Under the pieces are notes generated by a model. It saw nothing but the letters and a program-made list of their open reading frames with translations, was not told where the DNA came from and did not search any database. From the NCBI GenBank assembly GCA_038207625.1, contig JBBQZO010000012.1:1-64000 (forward strand): a DNA stretch of 64,000 nt, written 5' to 3'. Shown here piece by piece: positions 52,356-60,926 of the stretch. The translations under genes were made by a program, and so were the position numbers. Each line of letters opens with the position of its first letter. Position 1 is the stretch's first letter. This DNA comes from JBBQZO01 sp038207625 (GTDB taxonomy: Bacteria; Pseudomonadota; Gammaproteobacteria; Burkholderiales; Burkholderiaceae_D).

Positions 52356-53333
52356 ATGAACATCATCAAGACACGTTGTGCTGCTGCCGCCCTGCTGCTT
52401 GGCGCCGGCCTGTCGCTGGCGGCCCATGCTGACAGCAAACCGTCGATCAGCGCGCAGTGGGCGCTGGGCGACGCCAGCCGCTGGGACTATCTGGAGGTCG
52501 AACCGCTGCACCACCGTCTGTTCATCTCGCGCGCCGACCGGGTGCAGGTGCTCGATCTGCCGTCCGGCAAAGTGGCCGGCGAAATCGCCCATACCAACGG
52601 CGTGCACGGCATCGCGTTCGCGCCCGACCTCAAGCGCGGCTACACCAGCAACGGCAAGGCCGACAGCGTGACCGTGTTCGACCTCGAGACGCTGGCGACG
52701 ATCGCAGAGGTGAAGGTAACGGGCGCCAATCCGGACGCGATCCTGTACGACAAAACCTCGCACCACCTGTTTACCTTCAACGGCAAGAGCGCCAACGTGA
52801 CCGTGTTCGACGCGGCCAGCATGAAGGTGATCGACACCATCAAGGTGGGCGGGCGGCCTGAATTTGCCGTCAGCGACAACGCCGGCAAGATCTATCTGAA
52901 CATCGAGGACAAGTCCGAGATCAACGTGATCGACGTCGCCAGCAACAAGGTAGTGGCCAGCTGGCCGCTTGGCGCTTGCGAGGAGCCGACCGGCATCGCA
53001 CTCGACGAAGCGCACGCGCGCCTGTTCTCGGTGTGTCAGAACAAGGTGATGGCGGTGACGGACGCAAACAGCGGCAAGCGCGTTGCCACGCTGGCCATTG
53101 GCGAGCATCCCGACGCGGTCATCTACGACGCGGCCACGGCGAACGTGTTTTCCTCGGACGGCGGCGGCACCTTGAGCGTGCTGCACCAGGTCGATGCGGA
53201 CCACTACGTGCCGGTGACGCAACTGGGCACGCTGAAAGGGGCGAAGACGATGGCGATGGATCACGCCGGCAAGCAGATCTACCTGCCCAGCGTGAGCAAC
53301 AAGGTGTTTACGGTGTTGGTCGTCACGCCATAA
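52356..53333 (+). CDS. Exported YncE-like beta-propeller protein
   Basis: 325 residues. Signal peptide NIIKTRCAAAALLLGAGLSLAAHA, then YVTN-type propeller blades of about 42 residues (VTVFDLETLATIAEVKV, VTVFDAASMKVIDTIKVGG, INVIDVASNKVVASWPLG). Such proteins sit in the periplasm and often bind metals or DNA-like ligands; the role here is unknown. It is flanked by the RND operon and the two-component pair on the same strand. Confidence 0.85.
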   Translation: MNIIKTRCAAAALLLGAGLSLAAHADSKPSISAQWALGDASRWDYLEVEPLHHRLFISRADRVQVLDLPSGKVAGEIAHTNGVHGIAFAPDLKRGYTSNGKADSVTVFDLETLATIAEVKVTGANPDAILYDKTSHHLFTFNGKSANVTVFDAASMKVIDTIKVGGRPEFAVSDNAGKIYLNIEDKSEINVIDVASNKVVASWPLGACEEPTGIALDEAHARLFSVCQNKVMAVTDANSGKRVATLAIGEHPDAVIYDAATANVFSSDGGGTLSVLHQVDADHYVPVTQLGTLKGAKTMAMDHAGKQIYLPSVSNKVFTVLVVTP

Positions 53334-53434
53334 GGCGATGTCGGCGTCCCGTCCGGCTGCGCGATGGCGGGCCGGGCGGCGCGCCGGTGTACTATCGGCC
53401 CTCACGAATGAAGGCCTGAGAAGGAAAACCGCGC

Positions 53435-54097
53435 ATGCGCCTGTTGCTGGTCGAAGACGATCCGATGATCGGAGAGAGTATTGAAGATGGACTGCGCGGT
53501 GAAAACTACGCGGTCGACTGGGTGCGCGACGGGCGCAGCGCCGAGCTGGCGATCGCCCACGCGGTGTACGACCTGGTGCTGCTTGACCTGGGCCTGCCAA
53601 AAATTTGCGGCCTCGATTTCCTGCGTACCTACCGGGCGCGCGGTGGCGATGTGCCGGTACTGATCATGACGGCGCGCGACGCCACCGCCGCCCGCGTTGA
53701 AGGGCTCGACGCGGGCGCCGACGATTACCTGGTCAAACCGTTCGACCTGGACGAACTGATGGCGCGCATCCGCGCGCTGCTGCGCCGGCGCGGCGGGCGC
53801 AGCCAGCCCAACATCAGCTACGGCGCCGTGACGCTGAACCTGGCCACCCACGAGGTGTTGCTGGCCGGCGCGCCGCTGCAACTGTCGGCGCGCGAATTTT
53901 CGGTACTGCGCGCGCTGCTCGACGTGCCCGGCAGCGTCGTCTCCAAAGCCCAGCTGGAAGAAAAGCTGTACGGCTGGAACGAGGAGATCGGCAGCAATGC
54001 GATCGACGTCTACATCCACCATCTGCGCAAGAAGCTGGGCGCCGACTTCATCAAGAACGTACGCGGGGTCGGCTACAAAGTGAGCGCGCCGGCGTGA
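53435..54097 (+). CDS. OmpR-family response regulator, QseB/PmrA-like
   Basis: 220 residues. Receiver with LLLVEDDPMIG, phospho-acceptor Asp51 in LVLLDLGLPK, ITARD-equivalent IMTARDATA and Lys in YLVKPFDLDEL. The winged-helix output domain holds LSAREFSVLRALLD, SNAIDVYIHHLRKKLG and a final VRGVGYKV. The stop overlaps the GTG of the partner kinase. It lies between efflux genes and cytochrome genes and could control either. Confidence 0.93.
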   Translation: MRLLLVEDDPMIGESIEDGLRGENYAVDWVRDGRSAELAIAHAVYDLVLLDLGLPKICGLDFLRTYRARGGDVPVLIMTARDATAARVEGLDAGADDYLVKPFDLDELMARIRALLRRRGGRSQPNISYGAVTLNLATHEVLLAGAPLQLSAREFSVLRALLDVPGSVVSKAQLEEKLYGWNEEIGSNAIDVYIHHLRKKLGADFIKNVRGVGYKVSAPA

Positions 54098-55443
54098 AAA
54101 GTATCCGCGCCCAGTTGCTGATCGGTCTGATGTGCGCCACGCTGGCCTGCGCCGTGGTGGCCGGCAGGGTGCTGTACGACGCCGTGCGCGACGAGGCCAA
54201 CGAATTGTCCGACCTGCAGCTGCGCCAGATCGCGGCGGCCTTGCCGCAGCAGTTCGCCGCCGCGCTCGAGCTGCCGGCGGCCCAGGACCCGGACGAGGAC
54301 ATCGTCATCGAGGTATGGGACGGGCAAGGGCGCTTGCTGTATGCCTCGCGCCCGCAACTGGCCATGCCGCAGTATGCGGGAGCAGGGTTCCACAAGGTGC
54401 GTTTTCAGGCGCAGCGCTGGCGCATCTATGGTGAGCGGGGTCACGACCGGGTGGTGCAGGTGGCCCAGCCGATGGCGGTGCGCCAGGCGCTGGCCACCGA
54501 GATGGCGCTGCGTCTGGCGCTGCCTTTGCTGGCGTTCGTGGTGGTGCTGGGCGCGCTGATCTACGTCGTCGTCGCGCGCGCGCTGCGCCCGCTTGACGCG
54601 GTGGCGCAGGCGGTAGGGTGGCGCTCGGCCCGCGCCTTGCAGCCGCTGCCGGTGGACGCTTTACCGCCGGACCTGCTGCCGATTGTGCTGGCGCTGAACG
54701 GCTTGCTGGTCCAGATCGATCAGGCGCTGACGACCCAGCGCAATTTTGTCGCCGATGCGGCGCACGAATTGCGCTCGCCACTGACGGCGCTCAAACTGCA
54801 GCTGCAACTGGCCGAGCGGGCCGCCGGCACGGCCCAGCGCGAGCACGCATTTGGCAAGCTGCACGAGCGGCTCGACCGCGCCACGCACCTGGTGTCGCAG
54901 CTGTTGACGCTGGCCCGCCACGAGGCGGGCGGGGCGCCGCAGCGCTTCGCGCCGCTCGACCTGCATCTGCTGGCGCAAAGCGTGGTGGCCGACCGCTCGA
55001 CCCTGGCCGACAGCCGCGCCATCGATCTGGGCGTGCTGGCCGATTCGCAGCCGCTCACCATTGTCGGCGACGGGGAAGGCTTGCGCGTGCTGCTCAATAA
55101 TCTGGTCGACAATGCGCTGCGCTACACCCAGCCGGGTGGGCAGGTGGACCTGCTGGCCGCGCGCGAGCACGGCCGCGCGCTGCTGCGCGTGATCGACAAC
55201 GGTCCCGGCGTGCCGGCCCACGAGCGTGAAAGGGTGTTCGATCGCTTCTATCGGCCCGACGGCAATCTGGACTGGGGCTGCGGGTTGGGCCTGTCGATCG
55301 TGCGCAATATCGCCCAGTTGCACGGGGCCGAACTGCGTTTGTCGGACAGCGCGGGCAGTTCGGGCCTGACGGTCACGCTGATCTTCCCTGCACAAGCGGG
55401 CAGCAACGTCAGCGACGCGCAGCGGCCAGCGCTGGCGTCCTAG
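54094..55443 (+). CDS. Sensor histidine kinase, QseC-like
   Basis: 449 residues. Two membrane segments (about 5-25 and 142-165) flank a 115-residue periplasmic sensor. The dimerisation box DAAHELRSPLTALKLQL carries the phospho-His. N box NNLVDNALRYT and G box DNGPGVPAHERERVFDRF complete the HATPase. The GTG start overlaps the regulator stop, so the pair is coupled. The sensed signal is unknown; the adjacent cytochrome and metal genes make redox or metal sensing a fair guess. Confidence 0.9.
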   Translation: MKSIRAQLLIGLMCATLACAVVAGRVLYDAVRDEANELSDLQLRQIAAALPQQFAAALELPAAQDPDEDIVIEVWDGQGRLLYASRPQLAMPQYAGAGFHKVRFQAQRWRIYGERGHDRVVQVAQPMAVRQALATEMALRLALPLLAFVVVLGALIYVVVARALRPLDAVAQAVGWRSARALQPLPVDALPPDLLPIVLALNGLLVQIDQALTTQRNFVADAAHELRSPLTALKLQLQLAERAAGTAQREHAFGKLHERLDRATHLVSQLLTLARHEAGGAPQRFAPLDLHLLAQSVVADRSTLADSRAIDLGVLADSQPLTIVGDGEGLRVLLNNLVDNALRYTQPGGQVDLLAAREHGRALLRVIDNGPGVPAHERERVFDRFYRPDGNLDWGCGLGLSIVRNIAQLHGAELRLSDSAGSSGLTVTLIFPAQAGSNVSDAQRPALAS

Positions 55444-55744
55444 ACCAGGCCGGTACGCTGCGGGTGCGCCCGCTGGCGCGCGCATGCCCGCCGAATCCCC
55501 GCGCGTTGTGATTTTGCACAGCCGGGCTGCCGCAGGAGCCAAAGTCGTGCTTGCCGCGCCATTCTCACCTTCCTTGGTCCGAATTTGATGTGCGTCACTT
55601 TTATCTCAAATAAACCCTTTAGAGTGATTCTTTGTTGATCGCGCGTAATTGCGGTCCATGCAATTAAAGAAGGCGTCGGAATCGATCATTTCCGACGCGC
55701 GGCGCCAGGCGGTCATTGCTGGCACTTAAGGGGAGAGCGTACAC
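55444..55744. other. 301-bp upstream region of the porin-cytochrome gene
   Basis: Contains a degenerate FNR-like site, TTGATGTGCGTCAC (55586-55599), matching eight of ten conserved positions, an AT-rich stretch that may hold the promoter, and the hairpin at 55673-55698. No other gene is seen. Confidence 0.4.
55673..55698 (+). other. 9-bp hairpin in a probable 5' leader
   Basis: GCGTCGGAA (55673-55681) pairs with TTCCGACGC (55690-55698) around an 8-base loop. It lies about 50 bases before the porin-cytochrome ATG. No T-tract follows, so it is more likely an mRNA leader structure or protein-binding site than a terminator. Confidence 0.5.
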
Positions 55745-57043
55745 ATGAAATCCATCGTTTTGAAATGTCTGGCCGCGCTGTGCCTGGCCAGTCCGCTGGT
55801 GGCGCAGGCGCTGCCAGCCTTCGCGCGCCAGACCGGCCAGAACTGCGTGGCTTGCCACGCCGGCGGCCAGTTTCCTGAACTGACCAGCTACGGGCGCCTG
55901 TTCAAGATGACCGGCTACACGATCGGCACGCGCGGCGTGCCGCTGTCGGTGATGGCGGTGGCCAGTCGCAGCAAGACCAGCGTGCCCACCGATGACGGCG
56001 CATTTGCCAAGGACGGCGCAACCATCTTCCAGACCGGCAGCGTGTTTTTGGCTGGCAAGGTGAGCGAAAACATCGGCGTGTTCGCCCAGGCGACCTATAA
56101 CAATTACGACAGCCAGGACCCGGACTCGGGGCGCTGGCAGGGCAAGTGGGGCTCGGACAACTTCGACCTGCGCTACGCCGACCGCTTCATCGACGACAAG
56201 CGCGACCTGATCGTGGGACTGTCGCTCAACAATAATCCGTCGATCGCCGATCCGTGGAACACCGCGCCGGCCTGGATGCAGTACGTGCCGACCCAGTTCG
56301 GCGTGACTGGGCCGGACGCGGCGCCCATCGTCGCGCAATTGGGCGGGCAGGTGGCCGGGGTTGCCGCCTACGGCTTCTGGAATCAAACGCTGTACGCCGA
56401 AGTGGCCGCGTATCAGACCGCCAACGGCGCCTGGTCGTTTCTGAGCCAGGGCACGGCCGACGCCGACCAGATGAAACTCAAGGGCAGCAATCCCTATGTG
56501 CGGCTGGCGTTAAGCCACGACTGGGGGCCGCACAGTGCCATGGTGGGCATGTTTGCGCTCAACGCCAACGTGTATCCGGATAACCTCAACCCCAGCGGGC
56601 CGACCACCCAATACCGCGACCGGGGCATCGATGCGCAATACCAATACCTGCTCGACCCGCACACGGCAACCGTACAGGTCAGTTACATCCGCGAGAGCAT
56701 CGACAATGGCGACGTGACGGGCGTGGCGGAGAATGCGCACAACACCCTGCACCAACTGCGCGTCAAGGGCAGCTACGTGTATCGCGCCAAATATGGCGCC
56801 AGTCTGAGTTATTTCAGCACCACCGGCAGCTCGGACGCCACCGCCTATCCGGACGCGGCGGCCAATCCGGACACGCGCGGCTGGGTCCCCGAAGTATTCT
56901 GGACGCCGGTGCAGTATTTGCGTGTGGGCGCGCAGTATTACGCGTTCGATCGCTTCCACGGCGCGTCCGCCAATTACGACGGCGCCGGCCGTATGCCAAA
57001 AAATAACAACACGCTATTTGTCTACATGTGGGGAGCCTACTAA
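55745..57043 (+). CDS. Predicted outer-membrane barrel with N-terminal heme c motif
   Basis: 432 residues. Signal peptide KSIVLKCLAALCLASPLVAQA, then one heme c motif CVACHAGGQFPELTSYGRLF at about 34-53. The remainder (about 60-432) is a series of amphipathic beta strands rich in Tyr, Asn and Asp turns, ending in an aromatic residue (LFVYMWGAY), typical of an outer-membrane barrel. The reading is a monoheme cytochrome domain fused to a porin-like barrel. The next gene, a diheme cytochrome lipoprotein, overlaps the stop (TAATG), so the two are one unit for electron transfer at or across the outer membrane. Confidence 0.75.
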   Translation: MKSIVLKCLAALCLASPLVAQALPAFARQTGQNCVACHAGGQFPELTSYGRLFKMTGYTIGTRGVPLSVMAVASRSKTSVPTDDGAFAKDGATIFQTGSVFLAGKVSENIGVFAQATYNNYDSQDPDSGRWQGKWGSDNFDLRYADRFIDDKRDLIVGLSLNNNPSIADPWNTAPAWMQYVPTQFGVTGPDAAPIVAQLGGQVAGVAAYGFWNQTLYAEVAAYQTANGAWSFLSQGTADADQMKLKGSNPYVRLALSHDWGPHSAMVGMFALNANVYPDNLNPSGPTTQYRDRGIDAQYQYLLDPHTATVQVSYIRESIDNGDVTGVAENAHNTLHQLRVKGSYVYRAKYGASLSYFSTTGSSDATAYPDAAANPDTRGWVPEVFWTPVQYLRVGAQYYAFDRFHGASANYDGAGRMPKNNNTLFVYMWGAY

Positions 57044-57759
57044 TGAACAGCCATCCTTCGAGCTTGCGCGCAATGCCAGACGCGCCATCGCCACGCAGCT
57101 ATCCGCAACCCCGGCGCGCCTGGAGCGGCTGCTGTCTGGTATTTGCCGCTGCCGCCATGCTGGGCGGGTGTTCATCGGTCGAGCGCTCGCGTGCCTTGGG
57201 TGACCCGGCGGTGGCGCCGACCACCATCGCCGCGCAGGTATGTTCTTCTTGCCACGGTCTGGGCGGCGTGTCGGTGTCGCCCAATTTCCCCAACCTGGCC
57301 GCGCAAATGCCCGCCTACCTCGAGGCGCAACTGAAGTCGTTCAGAGGCCACGGCCGGCGCGATCCGGCCGGCTTCGAATACATGTGGGGCATCAGCGCGC
57401 GCCTGAGCGATGCGCAGATCGCCGGACTGGCCAGCTATTTCGCCGCACAACCTGCGGCGCATCAGCACTCGCGCGACGCGCAGCTGGAAAAACAGGGGCA
57501 GGCCATTTTCGAGCAGGGCATCCCCGCTGCTGGCGTGGCGGCCTGTGTTGCCTGTCATGGCAGCAAGGGTGAGGGCATGGCCAGCTTTCCGCGACTCGCG
57601 GGGCAACACGCCGACTATATCGCCAAGCAGTTGGTGGTGTTTCAGCGCACCGACGAGCGGCCCGAGGGCAGCATCATGAAGACGATTGCCCACTCGCTCA
57701 CGGCCGACAATATCGCCAGCCTTGCCGCCTACGTGCAGGCTATTCCGGTCAGCAAGTAA
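57043..57759 (+). CDS. Diheme c4-type cytochrome lipoprotein
   Basis: 238 residues. A lipoprotein signal ends in MLGGCSS (lipid-bound Cys near 44). Two similar domains of about 95 residues each carry one heme: CSSCHG near 67 and CVACHG near 167, with later Met ligands (EYMWG, SIMKT). The arrangement matches cytochrome c4. It is translated from an ATG overlapping the barrel gene stop, so it is the likely electron partner of that protein. Confidence 0.9.
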   Translation: MNSHPSSLRAMPDAPSPRSYPQPRRAWSGCCLVFAAAAMLGGCSSVERSRALGDPAVAPTTIAAQVCSSCHGLGGVSVSPNFPNLAAQMPAYLEAQLKSFRGHGRRDPAGFEYMWGISARLSDAQIAGLASYFAAQPAAHQHSRDAQLEKQGQAIFEQGIPAAGVAACVACHGSKGEGMASFPRLAGQHADYIAKQLVVFQRTDERPEGSIMKTIAHSLTADNIASLAAYVQAIPVSK

Positions 57760-57914
57760 GGCAGTTCGAGCGGGCCGGTCCTCGGCGGCGCAGGCTGTGA
57801 TGCCGGCGCCGTCGGGGCAGGATGTGGCGGTTGCTTGCCGGGACAGCGCGCGCCGCGCACAGTGGCTGGCGCGCGCCGTCACGTTGGCCAATCGGCGCGC
57901 GTCGCCGCAGGACC

Positions 57915-58355
57915 TTACTTGGCCATGCCAGGCGCGGCCGCTTCCATCTTGTCCATCCGGTCCATCATCATCTGCATCATCATCTGCATCATGTCCATGC
58001 GCTTTTGCAGCGCTTGCGGCGACATCGGCTTGGCGGCGCCTGATTCCATCATGCCGTTCATCATCGACATGCCGTCGTGCATGGTCTTCATATGCTCGGC
58101 CATCAAGGCCTTGCGCTCCTCCGGCGTCTTCGCGGCCATCATCTTTTCATGCATGTCGTGCATGGCCTTCATCGGATCGTCCGCCTTGGGCGCTGGGTCG
58201 GCCGATTTGGCGGACGCCTTTACCGATGCCTTGCTGGACGCCGATGCCGACGCTGACGGATGGTGTTCGTCGCTTGGCGCGGGCGTGCCGGCCAGCGCGA
58301 AGCCGGTGGTGACGGATAGCGCGATTGCCAGCGGCAGGGCGTAGCGTGATTTCAT
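57915..58355 (-). CDS. Met-rich exported protein
   Basis: 146 residues from ATG 58355 (GGAG six bases upstream). Signal peptide KSRYALPLAIALSVTTGFALAG; a Ser/Ala/Lys-rich low-complexity region with His pair DEHHPSAS (about 25-60); then a helical part with many Met and His (MKAMHDMHEKMMAAKTPEE, MQMMMQMMMDRMDKM). Met clusters of this kind bind Cu(I) or Ag(I), or act as antioxidant sinks. It is divergent from the His/Cys-rich gene and next to a cupredoxin and metal efflux system, so a copper role is likely but unproved. Confidence 0.68.
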   Translation of the reverse strand: MKSRYALPLAIALSVTTGFALAGTPAPSDEHHPSASASASSKASVKASAKSADPAPKADDPMKAMHDMHEKMMAAKTPEERKALMAEHMKTMHDGMSMMNGMMESGAAKPMSPQALQKRMDMMQMMMQMMMDRMDKMEAAAPGMAK

Positions 58356-58444
58356 GTCATTCTCCATGGGTAGAAATTATCGTGTGATGGCCAAAATTGG
58401 CGCGCAGACGCGTTTCATACTAAGGACGCTGATCGTGAAATTGC

Positions 58445-58458
58445 ATGATCTACATCAA
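58445..58458. promoter_or_regulatory. FNR-type site with one mismatch
   Basis: ATGATCTACATCAA matches TTGAT-N4-ATCAA at nine of ten conserved positions. It lies in the divergent region, 90 bases before the Met-rich gene on the minus strand and about 114 before the His/Cys-rich gene. It could serve either. Confidence 0.45.
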
Positions 58459-58571
58459 AAACCCCCTCAATTGATGAGCTCCGACAAGCGCGACTCACCG
58501 TTGGAGAAACGCGCATCGCCGCGTACACCTGGCATGCTGTTCTGGCAAAAATGCTGTGTTACACTAGGCCG

Positions 58572-58973
58572 ATGAATCGCGTGATGAAGACATTTCTCGT
58601 TTGGCTGTTGCTGCTTGCACTCCCTTTGCAGGGATATGCGGCGGCAACCATGCTCACGTGTTCAATGGACGCGCATCGCCTGGTGACGGACGTCGCGGCA
58701 GAGCATCAGCATGCCGGCGCCGCGCATGTGCACGCCGAGCACGCCAACGATCAGCAAACGTCGCACGACCCGTCGCACGACAAGCACGACAAGCGCTGCA
58801 ATGCTCCCTGCAATGCCTGCCAGGTGTGCTGCCTGGGGGCGATGCTCATGTCGTCCAACGATTGGCTGTCAGGCCAGATGGCGACTGATCTTCCCTCGGC
58901 CGCCCCAGCCGAGATGTTTACTGGCCACATTCCCGGTGCCCTCGAACGGCCCCCCCGCTTCTTCCTCGTCTAG
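58572..58973 (+). CDS. His/Cys-rich exported protein, DUF2946-like
   Basis: 133 residues from ATG 58572. Signal peptide KTFLVWLLLLALPLQGYAAA; then a His-rich stretch (AEHQHAGAAHVHAEHAND, SHDPSHDKHDKR) and a cysteine cluster CNAPCNACQVCC near residue 78. The composition suggests a metal-binding periplasmic protein in the same neighbourhood as the cupredoxin and efflux genes. I do not know its exact function; DUF2946 proteins share this size and signal. Confidence 0.62.
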   Translation: MNRVMKTFLVWLLLLALPLQGYAAATMLTCSMDAHRLVTDVAAEHQHAGAAHVHAEHANDQQTSHDPSHDKHDKRCNAPCNACQVCCLGAMLMSSNDWLSGQMATDLPSAAPAEMFTGHIPGALERPPRFFLV

Positions 58974-59160
58974 TTTGCTTGCCTGAATTGGGCGCGACGC
59001 TTTGCCGTCGTCCCTGCGTCACGGCTTGGCCCAAGTGCGCCTGTGCGCGCGCCGGTCATGCGCTGCCTTGATGCGAGCTTCCGGCACTGCCCAGCCCTCG
59101 GTCCGTCGCACGCTGTTGCGTCGGCGCCGATCAGCGTTCACTGATTCGAAGGAAAACACC

Positions 59161-59700
59161 ATGACATCATCGATAGCCGCAATCGGCTTGCTGGCGACGC
59201 TGCTTGCGTTGCCGGCGTTGGCGGCGTTGGCGCACGACAGCCACGCCGCAGCACACGACCAACACCATACGCACGCTCAATTTGACCCGGCGACGGCGCG
59301 CCAGACGGAATTTGGCATCGCCGGCGACCCCAAGCAAGTGACCCGCGTGATTGCCTTGCGCATGGGCGACGACATGCGTTTTACGCCCGCCGACCTGACG
59401 ATCAAGCAGGGTGAAACGGTACGCCTGGCGCTCAGTAATAAGGGCAAGATGCTGCACGAAATCGTGCTCGGTAGCGCCGCCGGCCTGCAGGAGCACGCTG
59501 CGATGATGCGTCAGCATCCGGGCATGGCGCATAGCGCGCCGAACATGTTGCACGTCCCGCCCGGCAAGCACGGCGAGGTGGTATGGCGCTTTAACCAGGC
59601 TGGCCAGTTCGAGTTCGCCTGCCTGATTCCCGGTCATTACGAGGCGGGCATGAAGGGCACGATCACGGTCGTCGCCGCGACCGGCCAGGCGGCCAAATAA
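59161..59700 (+). CDS. Cupredoxin (type 1 copper protein)
   Basis: 179 residues. Signal peptide SSIAAIGLLATLLALPALAALA, a His-rich linker (HDSHAAAHDQHHTHAQ), and a C-terminal cupredoxin domain. The ligands are His in LHEIVLG and the C-x4-H-x4-M group in FACLIPGHYEAGMKG. Such proteins bind one copper in the periplasm for electron transfer or copper tolerance. GAAGG lies nine bases before the ATG. Its stop overlaps the start of the outer-membrane factor gene, so it belongs to the metal-efflux operon. Confidence 0.9.
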   Translation: MTSSIAAIGLLATLLALPALAALAHDSHAAAHDQHHTHAQFDPATARQTEFGIAGDPKQVTRVIALRMGDDMRFTPADLTIKQGETVRLALSNKGKMLHEIVLGSAAGLQEHAAMMRQHPGMAHSAPNMLHVPPGKHGEVVWRFNQAGQFEFACLIPGHYEAGMKGTITVVAATGQAAK

Positions 59701-60926
59701 TGGCGCTCATCGACTTAGCCAATGGTGCGCGCCCGCGCCGCGCGGCGCCATGGCTGCTCGCAGTCGCGGCCATGCTGGGCGGCGCGCACGCACAGGCGCA
59801 GACGCTGCACGATGCGTTTGAAGCGGCCTGGATGCGCCAGCCAGCCCAGCGCGCGCACACCGAGCGCGCAGCCGAACTCGATGCCAGGTTGCGCGCCACG
59901 CAGGCGCTGACCCCCGAGCCTGGCTCGCTCACGCTGGGCCAGCGCAGCGATCAGCTGGGCAGCAAGCTTGGCCGGCGCGAAACGGAAATCGAGTTCGGCG
60001 CGCCGCTGTGGCTACCCGGACAGCGCACGCGCCAGCATGCCGTCGTCGCGGGCGAGCAACTGGTCTACGCGGCCAGCCAGCAGGTGGCGCGCTGGCAGCT
60101 GGCCGGCGAATTGCGCGAAGCCTGGTGGCAGGCGCGTCTGGCCGATGCCGAACGCGCGCTGGCAAGGCAGCGCAGCGCCAGTGCCGCCGCGCTGGCGGGC
60201 GACGTGGCGCGCCGTGTGAAAGCGGGCGAGCTGGCCCGGGTCGACGCCAACCGCGCGCAAGGCGAGCTGCAGTCGGCCCAGATCGGCATGGGCGAGTCCG
60301 AGTCGCGTGCGCTGCGCGCGCGGCTGCAGTTCACGGCGCTCAGCGGAGTGACCGATCTGCCGTTGGCCGACGAGGTGGCGGCAAGTGCCAATGACGCCGT
60401 CCATCCGCGCCGCCTGCTCGGTGCGCAGCAAAGCGCGCTGGCGCAAAGGCGCATTGAGCACGCCGCCGCGACGCGGCGCGACGCGCCCGAGTTGTCGCTG
60501 GGCGTGCTGCGCGAGCGCGCCAGCGCCGCCGACACTTACGGCAACAGCGTCGCGCTGCGCCTGAAGATCCCGTTTGCCAGCGACGCGCGCAATCAGCCGC
60601 GCATGGCGGCGGCGCTGGCCGAACGGGCCGAGGCCGAGGCCACGCGCGACAACGACAGCGCGCGCATCGACGCCGACGTGGCCAGCGCGCGCGCCGATGT
60701 GACGCAGGCGCAAGCGGCGCTGCTGCTGGCGACGACGCGCAGCGAACTGGCACGCGACACGCTGGAGTTGCTCGAACGATCATTCCGGCTCGGCGAGCTG
60801 GACTTGCCGACCCGCCTGCGCGCCGACGCCGAGCGCTTCGACGCCGAGCGCATGTTGCTGCGCGCCCGGCTCGACGTCGGCCGCGCCGTTTCCACATTCA
60901 ATCAAGCATTGGGAGTGTTGCCATGA
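59700..60926 (+). CDS. Outer-membrane factor of metal efflux (CzcC/CusC type)
   Basis: 408 residues. Signal peptide RAAPWLLAVAAMLGGAHAQAQ; two copies of the long-helix TolC repeat (about 30-200 and 215-405) including FGAPLWLPGQRTRQHA and LLERSFRLGELDLPTRL, typical of CzcC/NodT-type outer-membrane factors. The first ATG overlaps the cupredoxin stop and the last codons overlap the next start. It forms the exit channel of the efflux system encoded downstream. Confidence 0.88.
   Translation: MALIDLANGARPRRAAPWLLAVAAMLGGAHAQAQTLHDAFEAAWMRQPAQRAHTERAAELDARLRATQALTPEPGSLTLGQRSDQLGSKLGRRETEIEFGAPLWLPGQRTRQHAVVAGEQLVYAASQQVARWQLAGELREAWWQARLADAERALARQRSASAAALAGDVARRVKAGELARVDANRAQGELQSAQIGMGESESRALRARLQFTALSGVTDLPLADEVAASANDAVHPRRLLGAQQSALAQRRIEHAAATRRDAPELSLGVLRERASAADTYGNSVALRLKIPFASDARNQPRMAAALAERAEAEATRDNDSARIDADVASARADVTQAQAALLLATTRSELARDTLELLERSFRLGELDLPTRLRADAERFDAERMLLRARLDVGRAVSTFNQALGVLP

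Noticed and set aside
52005..53600. 531-codon minus-strand frame
   Set aside because: Spans three real plus-strand genes and the gaps between them; composition typical of a reverse-strand shadow.
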